A stretch of DNA of 47,827 bases from Gammaproteobacteria bacterium (lineage in GTDB: Bacteria > Pseudomonadota > Gammaproteobacteria > GCA-001735895): contig JAOTXY010000021.1 of assembly GCA_029862125.1 (NCBI GenBank), positions 1 to 47,827 of the forward strand, in the 5' to 3' direction. Made by a program: the position numbers and the translations under genes. Every line of letters starts with the position of its first letter. Position 1 is the first letter of the stretch. The notes below the pieces were generated by a model. The model was not told the origin of the DNA. It ran no database searches and worked only from the letters and a program-made list of their open reading frames with translations. Of the stretch, positions 1 through 9,150 are shown piece after piece.

Positions 1-2
1 TC

Positions 3-386
3 AAGCATTTGGCGAATATACTGAAGAACGAGGTACGGACGACAGATATTGTTTTCCGCTACGGTGGCGAAGAGTTCGCGATGATTTTTCCGGAGACCCA
101 CCTGAATCTCGCGGTCAAGGTAGCGGACCGGATCCGAGAGCAAATCGCCAATAGCCCGATAACGATAGACGAAGGTGAAATTAATTTAACCGCGAGTATG
201 GGTGCCAGTGTTTACATGAAAACCAGCATCCTCGACCTGGTTGATTTCGTCGATTCGGTCGATAAGTACCTGTACGAAGCCAAGCAATCGGGCCGAAACT
301 GCATCTGCCATATCGACTACACCGAATTACGCGCCGTCACCGAAGTCGGCTTCGATGAGCGCGCCATGCTCTTCGGCAAAGAGTAA
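3..386 (+). CDS. Diguanylate cyclase, GGDEF domain (5' end missing)
   Basis: C-terminal part of a diguanylate cyclase that makes c-di-GMP from two GTP. The reading frame is open from the window edge, so the N-terminal sensor and the true start lie outside; a TTG at 9 is only an internal codon. The active-site loop GGEEF is present at about residues 20-25 of the fragment. It is preceded by RTTD and five residues, the spacing of the RxxD allosteric inhibitory site, so product inhibition is probably intact. The rest of the domain follows (ASMGAS, then DKYLYEAKQSGRN, the usual end of GGDEF domains) and a tail of about 25 residues. The signal sensed is unknown. It is transcribed towards ppa, and the gap between them carries two palindromic elements. 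Confidence 0.9.
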   Translation, partial: KHLANILKNEVRTTDIVFRYGGEEFAMIFPETHLNLAVKVADRIREQIANSPITIDEGEINLTASMGASVYMKTSILDLVDFVDSVDKYLYEAKQSGRNCICHIDYTELRAVTEVGFDERAMLFGKE

Positions 387-411
387 ATGCCTCACAAATG
401 ACCCTTCGAGC

Positions 412-522
412 GGTGCGGCCACCGGAAGCTCTTTTCAGAATCGCCGTAAATACATCCATGTAGGCTCGCGCGCAACATCCCTGTTGCGCAGCGTTCTGAA
501 AAGAGCTTCCGGTGACCACACC
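412..522. repeat. Palindromic element A (long stem, two inner hairpins)
   Basis: Outer arms 421-440 and 494-513 are perfect 20-bp inverted repeats. They extend to 412-440/494-522 (29 bp) with two mismatches of the C/T type. The enclosed 53 nt holds two perfect hairpins: TACATCCATGTA at 451-462, and GCGCAACA/TGTTGCGC with a TCCC loop at 470-489. As RNA or single-stranded DNA it would fold as a multi-branched junction. Positions 451-494 are identical to 13189-13232 in element C, while the arms differ but stay paired. It lies 25 bp past the GGDEF stop codon, so it could shape the transcript 3' end. There is no T-run, so it is not a classical terminator. Confidence 0.85.
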
Positions 523-581
523 TCAGTAATTTCAGCTGCTGTAAAACAGTTTTCGAATCCTATTCCCGAATATTGGTAAAA

Positions 582-841
582 AACTTGGAAGGCAACCGAG
601 GAGGCTCCTTGTGACGTAAAGGCTGGGTGCCGAAAAAAGCGTTGATTTTGAAGGGTCAGGCCGCAGGGATGCGGTGGTCCGACACATCGGCTGTGGCGAG
701 TCGAGACATGGATGTCGCGGTCCGGCGTCCCGGGTCTCGCCTTGCCCTTTAAAATCAGCGCTTCTTCGGGAAGCCGCAGGCCCGATGCGTCGGACCGACC
801 CAGTCAGTCGCAAGGAGCCTCCTCGGTTGCCTTTGATCGGA
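582..841. repeat. Palindromic element B (nested inverted repeats)
   Basis: Outer arms 589-611 and 811-833 are perfect 23-bp inverted repeats. Nested inside, 630-656 pairs with 744-769 with one bulge and a few transition mismatches. The centre carries small hairpins CCGCAGGGATGCGG (661-674) and GACATGGATGTC, which are reverse-strand versions of the two hairpins of element A. The 17-mer CCGATGCGTCGGACCGA at 782-798 also occurs in element C at 13172-13188. The left flank (AAAAACTTGG) and right flank (GATCGGA) recur around element D. It ends about 60 bp past the 3' end of ppa. Confidence 0.8.
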
Positions 842-903
842 ATGGAACGGTAGCCGCACCGATCGAAGGTCGTTTATTAAGCTTGCGATGAAGGGCGAAG
901 CGA

Positions 904-1440
904 CTACTTGGATTCGGCGTTGTAGCGTTCGATGGAGTCGAGGATTTCCTGCTTGGCTGCGTCGGCATCGACCCAGCCGTCGATCTCGACCCACTTCCCG
1001 GCCTCCAGGTCCTTGTAGTGATCGAAGAAGTGCGCGATCGAATCGAGCAGAGACCTGGGCAGGTCGTGAACGCTGTTCATACCCGAATACAGGTTCGAAA
1101 GCTTATCGATTGGCACTGCGATGATCTTCGAATCCTTGCCAGCTTCGTCGGTCATGCATAGCATGCCAAGCGGCCTGACCTGGATTACCGAGCCACTGAT
1201 TACCGGGATCGGTGTTACCACCAATACGTCGGCTGGATCTCCATCCTCGGACAGGGTTTGCGGGATATAACCGTAGTTACAGGGGTAATGCATTGACGTT
1301 CCCATAAAACGATCAACAAACATTGCGCCGGTGTCTTTATCGACCTCATACTTGACCGGATCGCTGTGCGACGGAATCTCGATTATGACGTTGACGTCAT
1401 CGGGTATGTTGCTACCGCTGTTAACCCGGTCCAGGATCAT
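904..1440 (-). CDS. ppa: Soluble inorganic pyrophosphatase (family I)
   Basis: Cytoplasmic Mg-dependent enzyme splitting PPi into two phosphates and so pulling biosynthetic reactions forward. The 178-residue length matches bacterial family I enzymes (about 175). Family landmarks are visible: an N-terminal EIP segment, [15 protein letters not shown], the [11 protein letters not shown] stretch and the metal-binding signature DGDPADVLV, followed by [13 protein letters not shown]. It is the downstream gene of a same-strand block with pfp and hppA, which places three alternative fates of PPi next to each other. A good minus-strand -10 (TATAAT, + coordinates 1470-1475) lies in the 96-bp gap from pfp, so it probably has its own promoter. 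Confidence 0.95.
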   Translation of the reverse strand: MILDRVNSGSNIPDDVNVIIEIPSHSDPVKYEVDKDTGAMFVDRFMGTSMHYPCNYGYIPQTLSEDGDPADVLVVTPIPVISGSVIQVRPLGMLCMTDEAGKDSKIIAVPIDKLSNLYSGMNSVHDLPRSLLDSIAHFFDHYKDLEAGKWVEIDGWVDADAAKQEILDSIERYNAESK

Positions 1441-1469
1441 GATAATGTCACTCGGCGAAAGGGGTGGAG

Positions 1470-1475
1470 ATTATA
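1470..1475 (-). promoter_or_regulatory. Putative -10 element for ppa
   Basis: On the minus strand this reads TATAAT, 30 bp upstream of the ppa start. The region 17 nt further upstream reads CTGTAA, a poor -35 with 3 of 6 matches, so the promoter is plausible but not strong by sequence alone. Confidence 0.4.
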
Positions 1476-1536
1476 ACTAAACAAGTACTATTTTACAGGC
1501 GAGTAAGTCGTCATTCGGTAAATCCGATCGTATGTA

Positions 1537-2793
1537 TTAGAGATCGAAATCATCGAGTTTTTTATCCGCCAGTTCGTTTTTTAGTACCACGTAACTTGGC
1601 ATGCCGCGTTCATCGTAGTCGGGATAAGCTTCACCCTGGATCAGCGGGTAGAGATAGTCGCGACATTTTTGGGTTATTCCGAAACCGTCCTCGCTGATAA
1701 AGTCGAGTGGCATGGTTTTCTCGACATTAGCGACGTCAGCAAGTGCTGCGCTACCGACCTGCCATTGATAGGGATTGTTCGAAATCCGTTCGATGGTTGG
1801 CATGATTGCATTCTTCCCCGCCAGCGCCATTTCCACGCCGGCCTGGCCCAATGCATATGCCTGTTCGAGGTCACTGGCAGAGGCGATGTGACGTGCCGCG
1901 CGCTGCAGGTAGTCGGCCACGGCCCAATGGAACTTGTAACCAAGCGCCTGCTTAACCATGTTGGCAACGACCGGGGCGACGCCACCGAGCTGCGCATGCC
2001 CGAAAGCGTCCCGGGTACCCTGCTCGGCCAGGAAGCTGCCGTCCGCGTTACGCGCACCCTCGGAAACCACGACCGTGCAATAACCGTGAGTTTCGACCTT
2101 GGCCTGCACCGCCTTTACGAACTTGTCGTGATCGAAGTCCACTTCAGGAAACAGCAGCAATACCGGGATTCCGTAGTCTTCGATCAAGCCACCTGCGGCA
2201 GCGATCCATCCCGCATGGCGCCCCATGACTTCGAGAATGAATACCTTGGTTGAAGTCTTGGCCATCGATTTAACATCGAAGGAAGCCTCGAGTGCAGAAA
2301 CTGCGATGTACTTGGCGACTGATCCAAACCCCGGGCAATTGTCGGTGATCGGTAAATCGTTATCCACGGTTTTAGGTATATGTATCGCCTGCACCGGGAA
2401 ACCCATGGTTTCAGAGAGCTGCGAAACCTTGAAGCAGGTGTCGGCCGAGTCTCCGCCACCGTTATAAAAGAAGTAACCGATATCATGTGCCTTGAACACT
2501 TCGATCAGGCGTTCGTATTCACGGCGGTTCTGTTCCAGGCTTTTAAGCTTGAAGCGGCAAGAGCCGAAAGCACCCGAGGGAGTTTTTTTCAGCGCCGCAA
2601 TATCGGCATCGGTTTCGCGTGAGGTATCGATCAACTCTTCAGACAATGCTCCGATGATACCGTTGCGACCGGCAAATACCTTGCCGACTTTATCGCCGTT
2701 CTGACGACAGGTTTCGATAACGCCACAGGCGCTGGCATTTATGACTGACGTTACACCGCCGGACTGTGCGTAAAATGCATTCTTGGAACTCAT
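1537..2793 (-). CDS. pfp: Pyrophosphate-dependent 6-phosphofructokinase
   Basis: Catalyses the reversible reaction fructose-6-phosphate + PPi = fructose-1,6-bisphosphate + phosphate in the cytoplasm. Two positions that separate PPi from ATP users are visible: GGGDS at 112-116 has Asp at 115 where ATP enzymes have Gly, and PKTVDND at 140-146 has Lys141 where ATP enzymes have Gly. The same motif carries the catalytic Asp144 and Asp146. The 418-residue length and motif spacing resemble, from memory, the Methylococcus capsulatus PPi enzyme. In that lineage and in some sulfur-oxidising symbionts it is proposed to run in gluconeogenic/Calvin-cycle direction and to conserve PPi. It lies downstream of hppA on the same strand, but a strong terminator separates them. 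Confidence 0.93.
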   Translation of the reverse strand: MSSKNAFYAQSGGVTSVINASACGVIETCRQNGDKVGKVFAGRNGIIGALSEELIDTSRETDADIAALKKTPSGAFGSCRFKLKSLEQNRREYERLIEVFKAHDIGYFFYNGGGDSADTCFKVSQLSETMGFPVQAIHIPKTVDNDLPITDNCPGFGSVAKYIAVSALEASFDVKSMAKTSTKVFILEVMGRHAGWIAAAGGLIEDYGIPVLLLFPEVDFDHDKFVKAVQAKVETHGYCTVVVSEGARNADGSFLAEQGTRDAFGHAQLGGVAPVVANMVKQALGYKFHWAVADYLQRAARHIASASDLEQAYALGQAGVEMALAGKNAIMPTIERISNNPYQWQVGSAALADVANVEKTMPLDFISEDGFGITQKCRDYLYPLIQGEAYPDYDERGMPSYVVLKNELADKKLDDFDL

Positions 2794-2927
2794 GTTTTTG
2801 CTTCCACGTGATTCTGGTTATGGGTTCATTCGGTATGTTGGTGTAGTGATCACTTCACTTCCGACCGATTACGGGTTTTGCAGAATAGCGTAAAAAACCA
2901 GAAAAAACATTTACCCAGCGGGGATAT

Positions 2928-2956
2928 AAAAAAAGGGTAGTGCAGGCACTACCCTT
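2928..2956 (-). terminator. Rho-independent terminator of hppA
   Basis: Perfect 10-bp stem AAGGGTAGTG (2933-2942) with CACTACCCTT (2947-2956) and a 4-nt loop. On the minus strand it is followed by a run of seven T (+ coordinates 2928-2934). It sits 23 bp past the hppA stop codon, between hppA and pfp. Confidence 0.9.
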
Positions 2957-2979
2957 AATTTTACTTGCAGGTTATCCGG

Positions 2980-4986
2980 TTAACCAAGTAGCGGGGCGAT
3001 AACCAGGCTGACGATTGCCATGACGTTGATCAGGATGTTCATCGAAGGTCCTGACGTGTCCTTGAAAGGATCACCAACAGTGTCGCCGACCACGGTTGCT
3101 GCATGCGTGTCGGTTCCCTTGCCACCGAGATTACCCTTTTCTACGAACTTTTTGGCGTTATCCCAGGCGCCGCCTGCATTTGCCATCATCAACGCCATCA
3201 GAACACAGCTCAACAAGCCACCAGCCAGCATGCCACCCAAGGCCTCGGCGCCGATGATAAATCCCACCAGGGGAGGAGCGCTCACGGCGATCACACCCGG
3301 AACAATCATCTTTTTCAATGCCGCTGTCGTTGCAATATCGACGCAAGTCGCTGTATCGGGCTCCGCTGTGCCTTCGAGCAGACCGTCTATTTCGCGAAAC
3401 TGACGGCGAATTTCCTTGATCATTTCGAACGCCGCATCGCCCACCGCGGTCATCGTGATCGACGCGATGATGAATGGAATGATGCCACCGATGAAGAGTC
3501 CGATTAACACTTCCGGATTATTCAGTACGAGTTCGAAATTTTCAATGTTGATGGAAACGGTCTCGATATAGGCGGTGATAATCGCAAGCGCTGCGAGTGC
3601 CGCTGCACCGATAGCGAATCCCTTGCCAATTGCCGCAGTCGTATTACCGAGTTCATCGAGCGAATCGGTAATCTTGCGGGTGTCTTCGCCCAGGCCGGAC
3701 ATTTCGGCGATGCCACCGGCGTTATCGGCGACCGGGCCGTAAGCGTCGATCGCCATGGTAATACCGACCGTGGCAAGCATGCCCACGGCAGCGATACCGA
3801 CTCCGTAAAGCCCTGCGAACTCGCTTGCAACCCAGATAATGCCGCATATCGTCAGGATCGGTACCGCAACCGATTGCATGCCGATCGCCAGACCGCTGAT
3901 CATGACGGTGGCCGCCCCGGTTTCCCCAGACTTGGCGATGTGCTCGACCGGCTTGCCGGCAGTGTAATACTCGGTGACCAGGCCAATGATAATACCGCCG
4001 ACTGCACCGGCCAGTACTGCTACCCAGATTCCGCTGCTCAGGTCCAGCATTGAGATCAGGAAATAGGCGAGCGCGATGAACAGTACCGATGAGCCCATGG
4101 TACCCATACGCAGGGCTTTCTCAGGTGATTTGCTCGAGTTGACCTTGACGATCATAATGCCACCGATCGAGCACAGAAGACCCAGCGATGCCAGCGCCAG
4201 CGGCAGGTTCATCATCGCTCCACGGCCGCCCATTGCTTCGGTTGCAGCGACCGCCATGGTCGACGCTATAGCGATAGAGGCGATCATCGAGTTGCAGTAG
4301 GACTCGAAAATGTCGGAACCCATGCCAGCCACGTCGCCCACGTTGTCGCCCACGTTATCGGCGATGACACCGGGGTTGCGTGGGTCGTCTTCCGGTATGC
4401 CGGCTTCAATCTTGCCGACCAGGTCGGCACCGACGTCGGCGCTCTTGGTGAAAATGCCACCACCGACACGCGAGAACAGCGCAACCACCGAAGCGCCCAT
4501 CGCAAAACCGTGGATTGCATGCAGCGAGTCGATATCACCAGAGAATAGAAAAAACACGATTCCCAGCCCGAGCAGACCCAGCGATGCGACCGCAAGACCC
4601 ATGATCGAGCCACCGAAAAAGGCCACGGTTAGAGCAGCGGCGGCACCCTCGTTATGGGCTGCGGTTGTGGTTCTTACATTAGCGCGAGTAGCCGTGTTCA
4701 TGCCGATATAACCGGCGGACCCGGAGGCCAGGGCACCCATCAGAAAGCAAAACGCGGTTCCAAAGCCGAGAAAGATATACAGCAACACCATTAGTACTGC
4801 GGCAAACATGGTCAGCATCTTGTATTCACGCTTCATGAATACCATCGCACCAAGGTGAATCTGATTGCCGATTTCGACAACTTTACCTTCGCCTTCGGGA
4901 TGTTTCTTGACCTGCGCATAGACATATGCGGCCGCTACCAGTCCGAAGGCACCGAAAATCGGCGGCAATAGGTTACTTAACTCCAT
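2980..4986 (-). CDS. hppA: K+-dependent ion-translocating membrane pyrophosphatase
   Basis: Integral membrane pump coupling PPi hydrolysis to H+ (or Na+) export. I chose the ATG at 4986, preceded by GGGGAAAG and starting MELSNL, over an in-frame start 21 codons upstream; this gives 668 residues with many membrane helices. The substrate site shows [18 protein letters not shown] and the DNVGDNVGD repeat. The subclass segment [14 protein letters not shown] has Ala and Gly where K+-independent enzymes have Lys and Thr, so it should need K+. The gate glutamate lies in SDIFESY, as in Thermotoga-type enzymes. That position alone does not settle H+ versus Na+. It heads the PPi block with pfp and ppa downstream and is divergent from mrdA. 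Confidence 0.95.
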   Translation of the reverse strand: MELSNLLPPIFGAFGLVAAAYVYAQVKKHPEGEGKVVEIGNQIHLGAMVFMKREYKMLTMFAAVLMVLLYIFLGFGTAFCFLMGALASGSAGYIGMNTATRANVRTTTAAHNEGAAAALTVAFFGGSIMGLAVASLGLLGLGIVFFLFSGDIDSLHAIHGFAMGASVVALFSRVGGGIFTKSADVGADLVGKIEAGIPEDDPRNPGVIADNVGDNVGDVAGMGSDIFESYCNSMIASIAIASTMAVAATEAMGGRGAMMNLPLALASLGLLCSIGGIMIVKVNSSKSPEKALRMGTMGSSVLFIALAYFLISMLDLSSGIWVAVLAGAVGGIIIGLVTEYYTAGKPVEHIAKSGETGAATVMISGLAIGMQSVAVPILTICGIIWVASEFAGLYGVGIAAVGMLATVGITMAIDAYGPVADNAGGIAEMSGLGEDTRKITDSLDELGNTTAAIGKGFAIGAAALAALAIITAYIETVSINIENFELVLNNPEVLIGLFIGGIIPFIIASITMTAVGDAAFEMIKEIRRQFREIDGLLEGTAEPDTATCVDIATTAALKKMIVPGVIAVSAPPLVGFIIGAEALGGMLAGGLLSCVLMALMMANAGGAWDNAKKFVEKGNLGGKGTDTHAATVVGDTVGDPFKDTSGPSMNILINVMAIVSLVIAPLLG

Positions 4987-5189
4987 AATTCTTTCCCCAA
5001 ATATTGTGATGTTTTTTAGGTATTCTTGCCCGATATTTAATGGGGCCACAAAAAAACGCGTGAATGATATCGGTTTTTTGCCTTATATTGAAATTACTTT
5101 ACATATTTCCGACGCTTTTTTTGCTATTTTTCTGCTATTGTCGTCACATCCGCCAATGATCCGCATTTCCAAAGGTTAATTCCGTTTCA

Positions 5190-7031
5190 ATGCCGAAGCG
5201 AGAGCAGTTACAAGACGATTATCTCGAGAGCCGTTTGATTCGGCGCCGCCTGGTGTTATCGGCCATTTTTATCGTGATTTTGTTAAGCCTCGTACTCGGC
5301 AGGTTATACGTGTTGCAGATCGTCGAACATGAGCATTTTTCGACGCTTTCAGATAGTAATCGCGTTCGCATCAAGGCATTGCCTCCAACACGCGGGTTGA
5401 TATTCGATCGCCACGGCGTCGTTATGGCCGACAACTTGCCTGCCTATCGACTGGAAATCGTGCGCGAACAGGTCGAAGACCTGGACAGCACGTTGCAGCA
5501 GCTGCGGCAGTATGTCGAATACAGCGACCAGGACCTGAAACGATTCAAGCAGTCTTTAAAGCGCCGGCGACCATTCGAAAGCATTCCGTTGCGCCTGAAC
5601 CTGAAAGATGAAGAGGTTGCCAGGTTGGCGGTTAACCTGCACCGATTCGAGGGTGTCGAAATTAACGCTCGCCTGACCCGCAATTACCCGCAAGGTTCAC
5701 ACGCGGTGCATGCGCTCGGTTACGTCGGCCGGATCGACGAAAGAGATCTTGGTGAAGTCGACGGAGTTGAATATGCCGGTACCACCCATATCGGCAAGCT
5801 TGGCCTGGAAAAATTCTATGAGCATGAACTGCATGGTACGGTCGGGGTGCAGCATGTCGAGGTCAACGCCAATGGTCGCACCCTGCGCGTGTTAAATGAA
5901 TCTCCCCCGGTGCAGGGTAACAACCTTCATCTGACGATCGATTCCAGTTTGCAGAAGGTGGCCGAGGAGGCTTTTGGTAATAGTTCCGGGGCAGTCGTCG
6001 CTATCGATCCCAATAATGGTGAGATCCTGGCATTGGTATCTATGCCGATTTTTAATCCCAATTTATTCGTCAATGGAATCAGCTTCATCAAGTACAATGA
6101 ATTGCGTGATTCGCACCAGCGGCCCCTGTTTAATCGCGCTCTTTCGGGACAATATCCTCCAGGGTCTACGACCAAACCTTTTTACGGATTAGCAGGGCTT
6201 GAATCGGCATTCGCGAAAAAGGAAGAGGAAATCCATTGCGTCGGATATTATAAGCTTCCCAACGAAGAGCGCAGGTATCGTGACTGGAAAAAGCAGGGGC
6301 ACGGGCCTGTGAATCTGACCGATGCGATAACCCAGTCCTGCGATGTCTATTTTTACGATCTCGCCTTTCGGCTTGGAATAGATCTCATGTCTTCATTCCT
6401 GGGTGAGTTCGGGTATGGAATTGAAACAGGCGTAGACAGTACTGGTGAACGTAAAGGTATATTACCATCGAGGGAATGGAAAAGAGGCCATGACGGTATG
6501 CCCTGGTTTCCAGGTGAAACCCTGATTACCGGCATCGGCCAGGGGTATCTCCTGGTCACTCCATTGCAGCTTGCAAACTCGATTGCAGCTTTTTCGGTCA
6601 GGGGAACCCGCTATCAACCGCACCTGGTCAAATCGGTTGAAAAAGTTCCTGAATACAATCGCATTGAAATTGCGAGCCGCGTAGCGGGACGCTACGAACT
6701 GAAAAGAGAGCATAACTGGGAGCATGTTCATAAAGCCATGATCAACGTCGTGCATGGATTGCGCGGAACTGCGCGTGGTATCAATCAGGGACTTCAGTAC
6801 AAAGTGGCTGGTAAAACCGGTACCGCGCAGGTGTTTGAGGTGGCTCAGGATGAAGAGTACGATGAAGAAACTGTACTTGAGAAACTGCGTGATCATGCAT
6901 TGTTCGTCAGTTATGCACCCGCAGATGATCCGCAGATTGCTGTTGCTGTGATTGTCGAGAATGGAGGCAGTGGAAGTGCGGTGGCTGCTCCGATAGCGCG
7001 TCGTATCATGGACGCGTACCTGCTGGAGTAG
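5190..7031 (+). CDS. mrdA: Penicillin-binding protein 2, elongasome transpeptidase
   Basis: Class B transpeptidase crosslinking peptidoglycan during lateral growth, anchored in the inner membrane with the catalytic domain in the periplasm. One N-terminal membrane helix lies at residues 21-42 after a basic stretch, followed by the pedestal domain with RGLIFDRHG. In the catalytic domain the serine motif STTK is at 326-329 in the PPGSTTK context, the SxN box is SCD as usual in PBP2, and KTG sits in AGKTGTAQV. The 613-residue length is typical. It starts the operon with mrdB two bases after its stop, followed by mltB, rlpA and dacA, the conserved order of gammaproteobacteria. Confidence 0.96.
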   Translation: MPKREQLQDDYLESRLIRRRLVLSAIFIVILLSLVLGRLYVLQIVEHEHFSTLSDSNRVRIKALPPTRGLIFDRHGVVMADNLPAYRLEIVREQVEDLDSTLQQLRQYVEYSDQDLKRFKQSLKRRRPFESIPLRLNLKDEEVARLAVNLHRFEGVEINARLTRNYPQGSHAVHALGYVGRIDERDLGEVDGVEYAGTTHIGKLGLEKFYEHELHGTVGVQHVEVNANGRTLRVLNESPPVQGNNLHLTIDSSLQKVAEEAFGNSSGAVVAIDPNNGEILALVSMPIFNPNLFVNGISFIKYNELRDSHQRPLFNRALSGQYPPGSTTKPFYGLAGLESAFAKKEEEIHCVGYYKLPNEERRYRDWKKQGHGPVNLTDAITQSCDVYFYDLAFRLGIDLMSSFLGEFGYGIETGVDSTGERKGILPSREWKRGHDGMPWFPGETLITGIGQGYLLVTPLQLANSIAAFSVRGTRYQPHLVKSVEKVPEYNRIEIASRVAGRYELKREHNWEHVHKAMINVVHGLRGTARGINQGLQYKVAGKTGTAQVFEVAQDEEYDEETVLEKLRDHALFVSYAPADDPQIAVAVIVENGGSGSAVAAPIARRIMDAYLLE

Positions 7032-7033
7032 TT

Positions 7034-8155
7034 ATGAATCAGGCACTGGATTCCGATACGACTTCGATAACGCGGCGTGTACTGGACGCGCTGCGACTTG
7101 ATCCGGTGCTACTGTCGCTGGTGATTGTACTGGCCCTGTTCGGTAGCATGGTGTTGTATAGCGCGAGTGGCTCAGACCAGGCGGTGGTGATTCGGCAATT
7201 GACCCGCATCATTTTCGCCCTGTTGCTGTTGGTAGCGGCTGCTAATATACCGCTGCGAATGATTCGCAAGATTTCGATATGGTTATACCTCGCCGGGGTA
7301 GCGATGCTAATTGCAGTCATGTTCTATGGCGAAGTTGGCAAAGGTGCGCAACGTTGGCTGAACCTGGGGTTTATCCGGTTTCAGCCTTCGGAAATTCTCA
7401 AGCTCGCGGTACCCATGATTGTCGCAACCTATATTGCTAATCGGGTATTGCCCGTGGGTTTGAAGGAACTCGTGGTTTCGTCGGTATTGGTAGCGGTCCC
7501 GGTGCTGCTGATCGCAAGACAGCCCGATCTCGGCACCGCTATCCTGGTTGGCAGTGCCGGGTTTTTTGTCTTGTTTCTTGCCGGTGTGCGTTGGCGTGTA
7601 ATGATCAGCCTGGGTGTGTTGTTGTCATTGATGGCACCCCTGTTGTGGAAGTTTGCATTGCACGACTACCAGCGTAAACGTATAGCAACCCTGCTGGATC
7701 CGGAAAGCGATCCGCTTGGGTCCGGTTACCATATAATACAATCCAAGATCGCGATCGGCTCGGGTGGTGTTTATGGTAAGGGTTGGTTGAACGGTACGCA
7801 GTCTCAACTGGATTTTATTCCAGAGCGCTCAACCGACTTTATTTTCTCGGTATTTGGTGAAGAATTCGGATTCTTTGGCAGTATTGTCTTGATATTGATC
7901 TATGTGGCAATTATCTTTCGTGGTCTTTACATTGCCGCGAATTCCACGGAAAATTTTGGGCGTCTACTGGCTGGCGCGTTTAGCCTGACATTTTTTGTTT
8001 ACCTGTTCGTAAATACCGGAATGGTAGCTGGCATGCTGCCAGTGGTTGGTGTGCCGTTACCTTTGATAAGCTATGGGGGCACTTCTATGGTGACCTTGAT
8101 GATAGGCTTTGGTTTAATTATGTCGATACGATCGGCAAAGCGATTTATGGTGTGA
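7034..8155 (+). CDS. mrdB: RodA, SEDS peptidoglycan glycosyltransferase
   Basis: Polytopic inner-membrane glycosyltransferase that polymerises lipid II in the elongasome together with PBP2. The 373 residues contain about ten hydrophobic segments. SEDS landmarks are present: GAQRWLNLGFIRFQPSE in the first half, and toward the C-terminus PLPLISYGGTSM, a close match to the family signature. It starts 2 bp after mrdA, and its TGA overlaps the ATG of mltB by one base, indicating translational coupling in the wall operon. Confidence 0.96.
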   Translation: MNQALDSDTTSITRRVLDALRLDPVLLSLVIVLALFGSMVLYSASGSDQAVVIRQLTRIIFALLLLVAAANIPLRMIRKISIWLYLAGVAMLIAVMFYGEVGKGAQRWLNLGFIRFQPSEILKLAVPMIVATYIANRVLPVGLKELVVSSVLVAVPVLLIARQPDLGTAILVGSAGFFVLFLAGVRWRVMISLGVLLSLMAPLLWKFALHDYQRKRIATLLDPESDPLGSGYHIIQSKIAIGSGGVYGKGWLNGTQSQLDFIPERSTDFIFSVFGEEFGFFGSIVLILIYVAIIFRGLYIAANSTENFGRLLAGAFSLTFFVYLFVNTGMVAGMLPVVGVPLPLISYGGTSMVTLMIGFGLIMSIRSAKRFMV

Positions 8156-9150
8156 TGAAAAGATTACTATTTATGCTGGGTTTTTTTACAGCCCCACTGG
8201 TATCCGCGTTGGAAATACCCGGTGGTGATTATCAGGGCCGTGACGATGTAGTAGCCTTTGTGCAGCGCATGGCCTCAGATACCAATTATAGCGAACAGGA
8301 GCTTGTGAGTTTGTTTGCACAGGTGAAAAAACAGAAGCACCTGTTTGAGAAGTTGGATCGACCTGCTGAAAAGGAACTCGAGTGGCACCAGTACCGTGGT
8401 ATTTTCATCAAGGACAAGCGTATAGCTCTTGGAGTTGAGTTCTGGCGAGAGCATCAAGAGCTTCTTGCCGTTGTCAGCGAAAAAACGGGTGTGCCCCCGG
8501 AAATCATCGTCGCAATAATCGGGGTTGAATCTTTTTATGGAACCTACAAGGGTAAAGATCCCGTGTTTGATAGCCTGGTGACACTGGCCTTTGACTACCC
8601 CCGACGGGCCAAATTTTTTATGCGTGAACTGGAAGAATTCCTGCTGCTGTCCAAGGAGCAGGGCTTTGAGGCACGCTCTTTGCGAGGGTCCTATGCCGGC
8701 GCGATGGGTATGCCGCAGTTCATTTCGTCGAGTTATCGTAGCTATGCGATCGATTTTGACGAGGACGGGCAGACCAATTTATTCGATAGCATTCCCGATA
8801 TCGCCGGCAGTGTCGCAAACTACTTCGTAAGGCACGGATGGCAGCGCGATGGACGTGTCGCGCGACCGTTAGTTGCCGGTGAAAACAATTCGGCCGATAG
8901 TCTCGAACCCGGTGTTAAAACTGACTACAAGTGGGCGCAATTGAAACGGAATGGCCTGACTTCGCAGTTTGATATTGGCGAGGAGACGCCGGTAGCCCTG
9001 GTCAGGCTGCAACAGAAAGATCGCCCGGAATACTGGGCCGGTTTTCAAAATTTCTATGTTATTACGCGCTACAACCATAGCGAACTTTACGCGATGGCCG
9101 TATACCAGCTCGCCAAACTGATCAGTCGAGAGTTCAAGAAAACGTCATGA
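8155..9150 (+). CDS. mltB: Membrane-bound lytic transglycosylase B
   Basis: Periplasmic lytic transglycosylase cleaving glycan strands with formation of 1,6-anhydroMurNAc. I chose the ATG at 8155, which overlaps the rodA stop; a GTG one codon earlier is possible. A signal peptide covers about residues 1-18 and ends at VSALE without a lipobox cysteine, so the mature enzyme may be soluble rather than lipid-anchored. The catalytic glutamate is E125 in GVESFYG. Further family blocks are AGAMGMPQFISSSY and FDEDGQTNLF. The 331-residue length fits. Its stop overlaps the start of rlpA. Confidence 0.93.
   Translation: MKRLLFMLGFFTAPLVSALEIPGGDYQGRDDVVAFVQRMASDTNYSEQELVSLFAQVKKQKHLFEKLDRPAEKELEWHQYRGIFIKDKRIALGVEFWREHQELLAVVSEKTGVPPEIIVAIIGVESFYGTYKGKDPVFDSLVTLAFDYPRRAKFFMRELEEFLLLSKEQGFEARSLRGSYAGAMGMPQFISSSYRSYAIDFDEDGQTNLFDSIPDIAGSVANYFVRHGWQRDGRVARPLVAGENNSADSLEPGVKTDYKWAQLKRNGLTSQFDIGEETPVALVRLQQKDRPEYWAGFQNFYVITRYNHSELYAMAVYQLAKLISREFKKTS

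Larger units (their letters stand above)
387..903. other. 517-bp gene-free gap with two palindromic elements
   Basis: Intergenic space between the convergent GGDEF gene and ppa. Short open frames exist on both strands, but they run through the palindrome arms, have no convincing ribosome site and match no family I recognise, so I call no gene. The content is two large inverted-repeat elements (412-522 and about 582-841), listed separately. A smaller inverted repeat follows, GATCGG at 835-840 with CCGATC at 859-864. Confidence 0.8.

Noticed and set aside
412-522. Element A as an intrinsic terminator or CRISPR-like repeat
   Set aside because: No T-run after either arm, and there is no array of regularly spaced repeats.
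241-994. Overlapping short open frames on both strands in the first intergenic region
   Set aside because: They run through the palindromic elements, are rich in Arg/Ser/Pro as expected from shadow translation, and lack ribosome sites and family resemblance.
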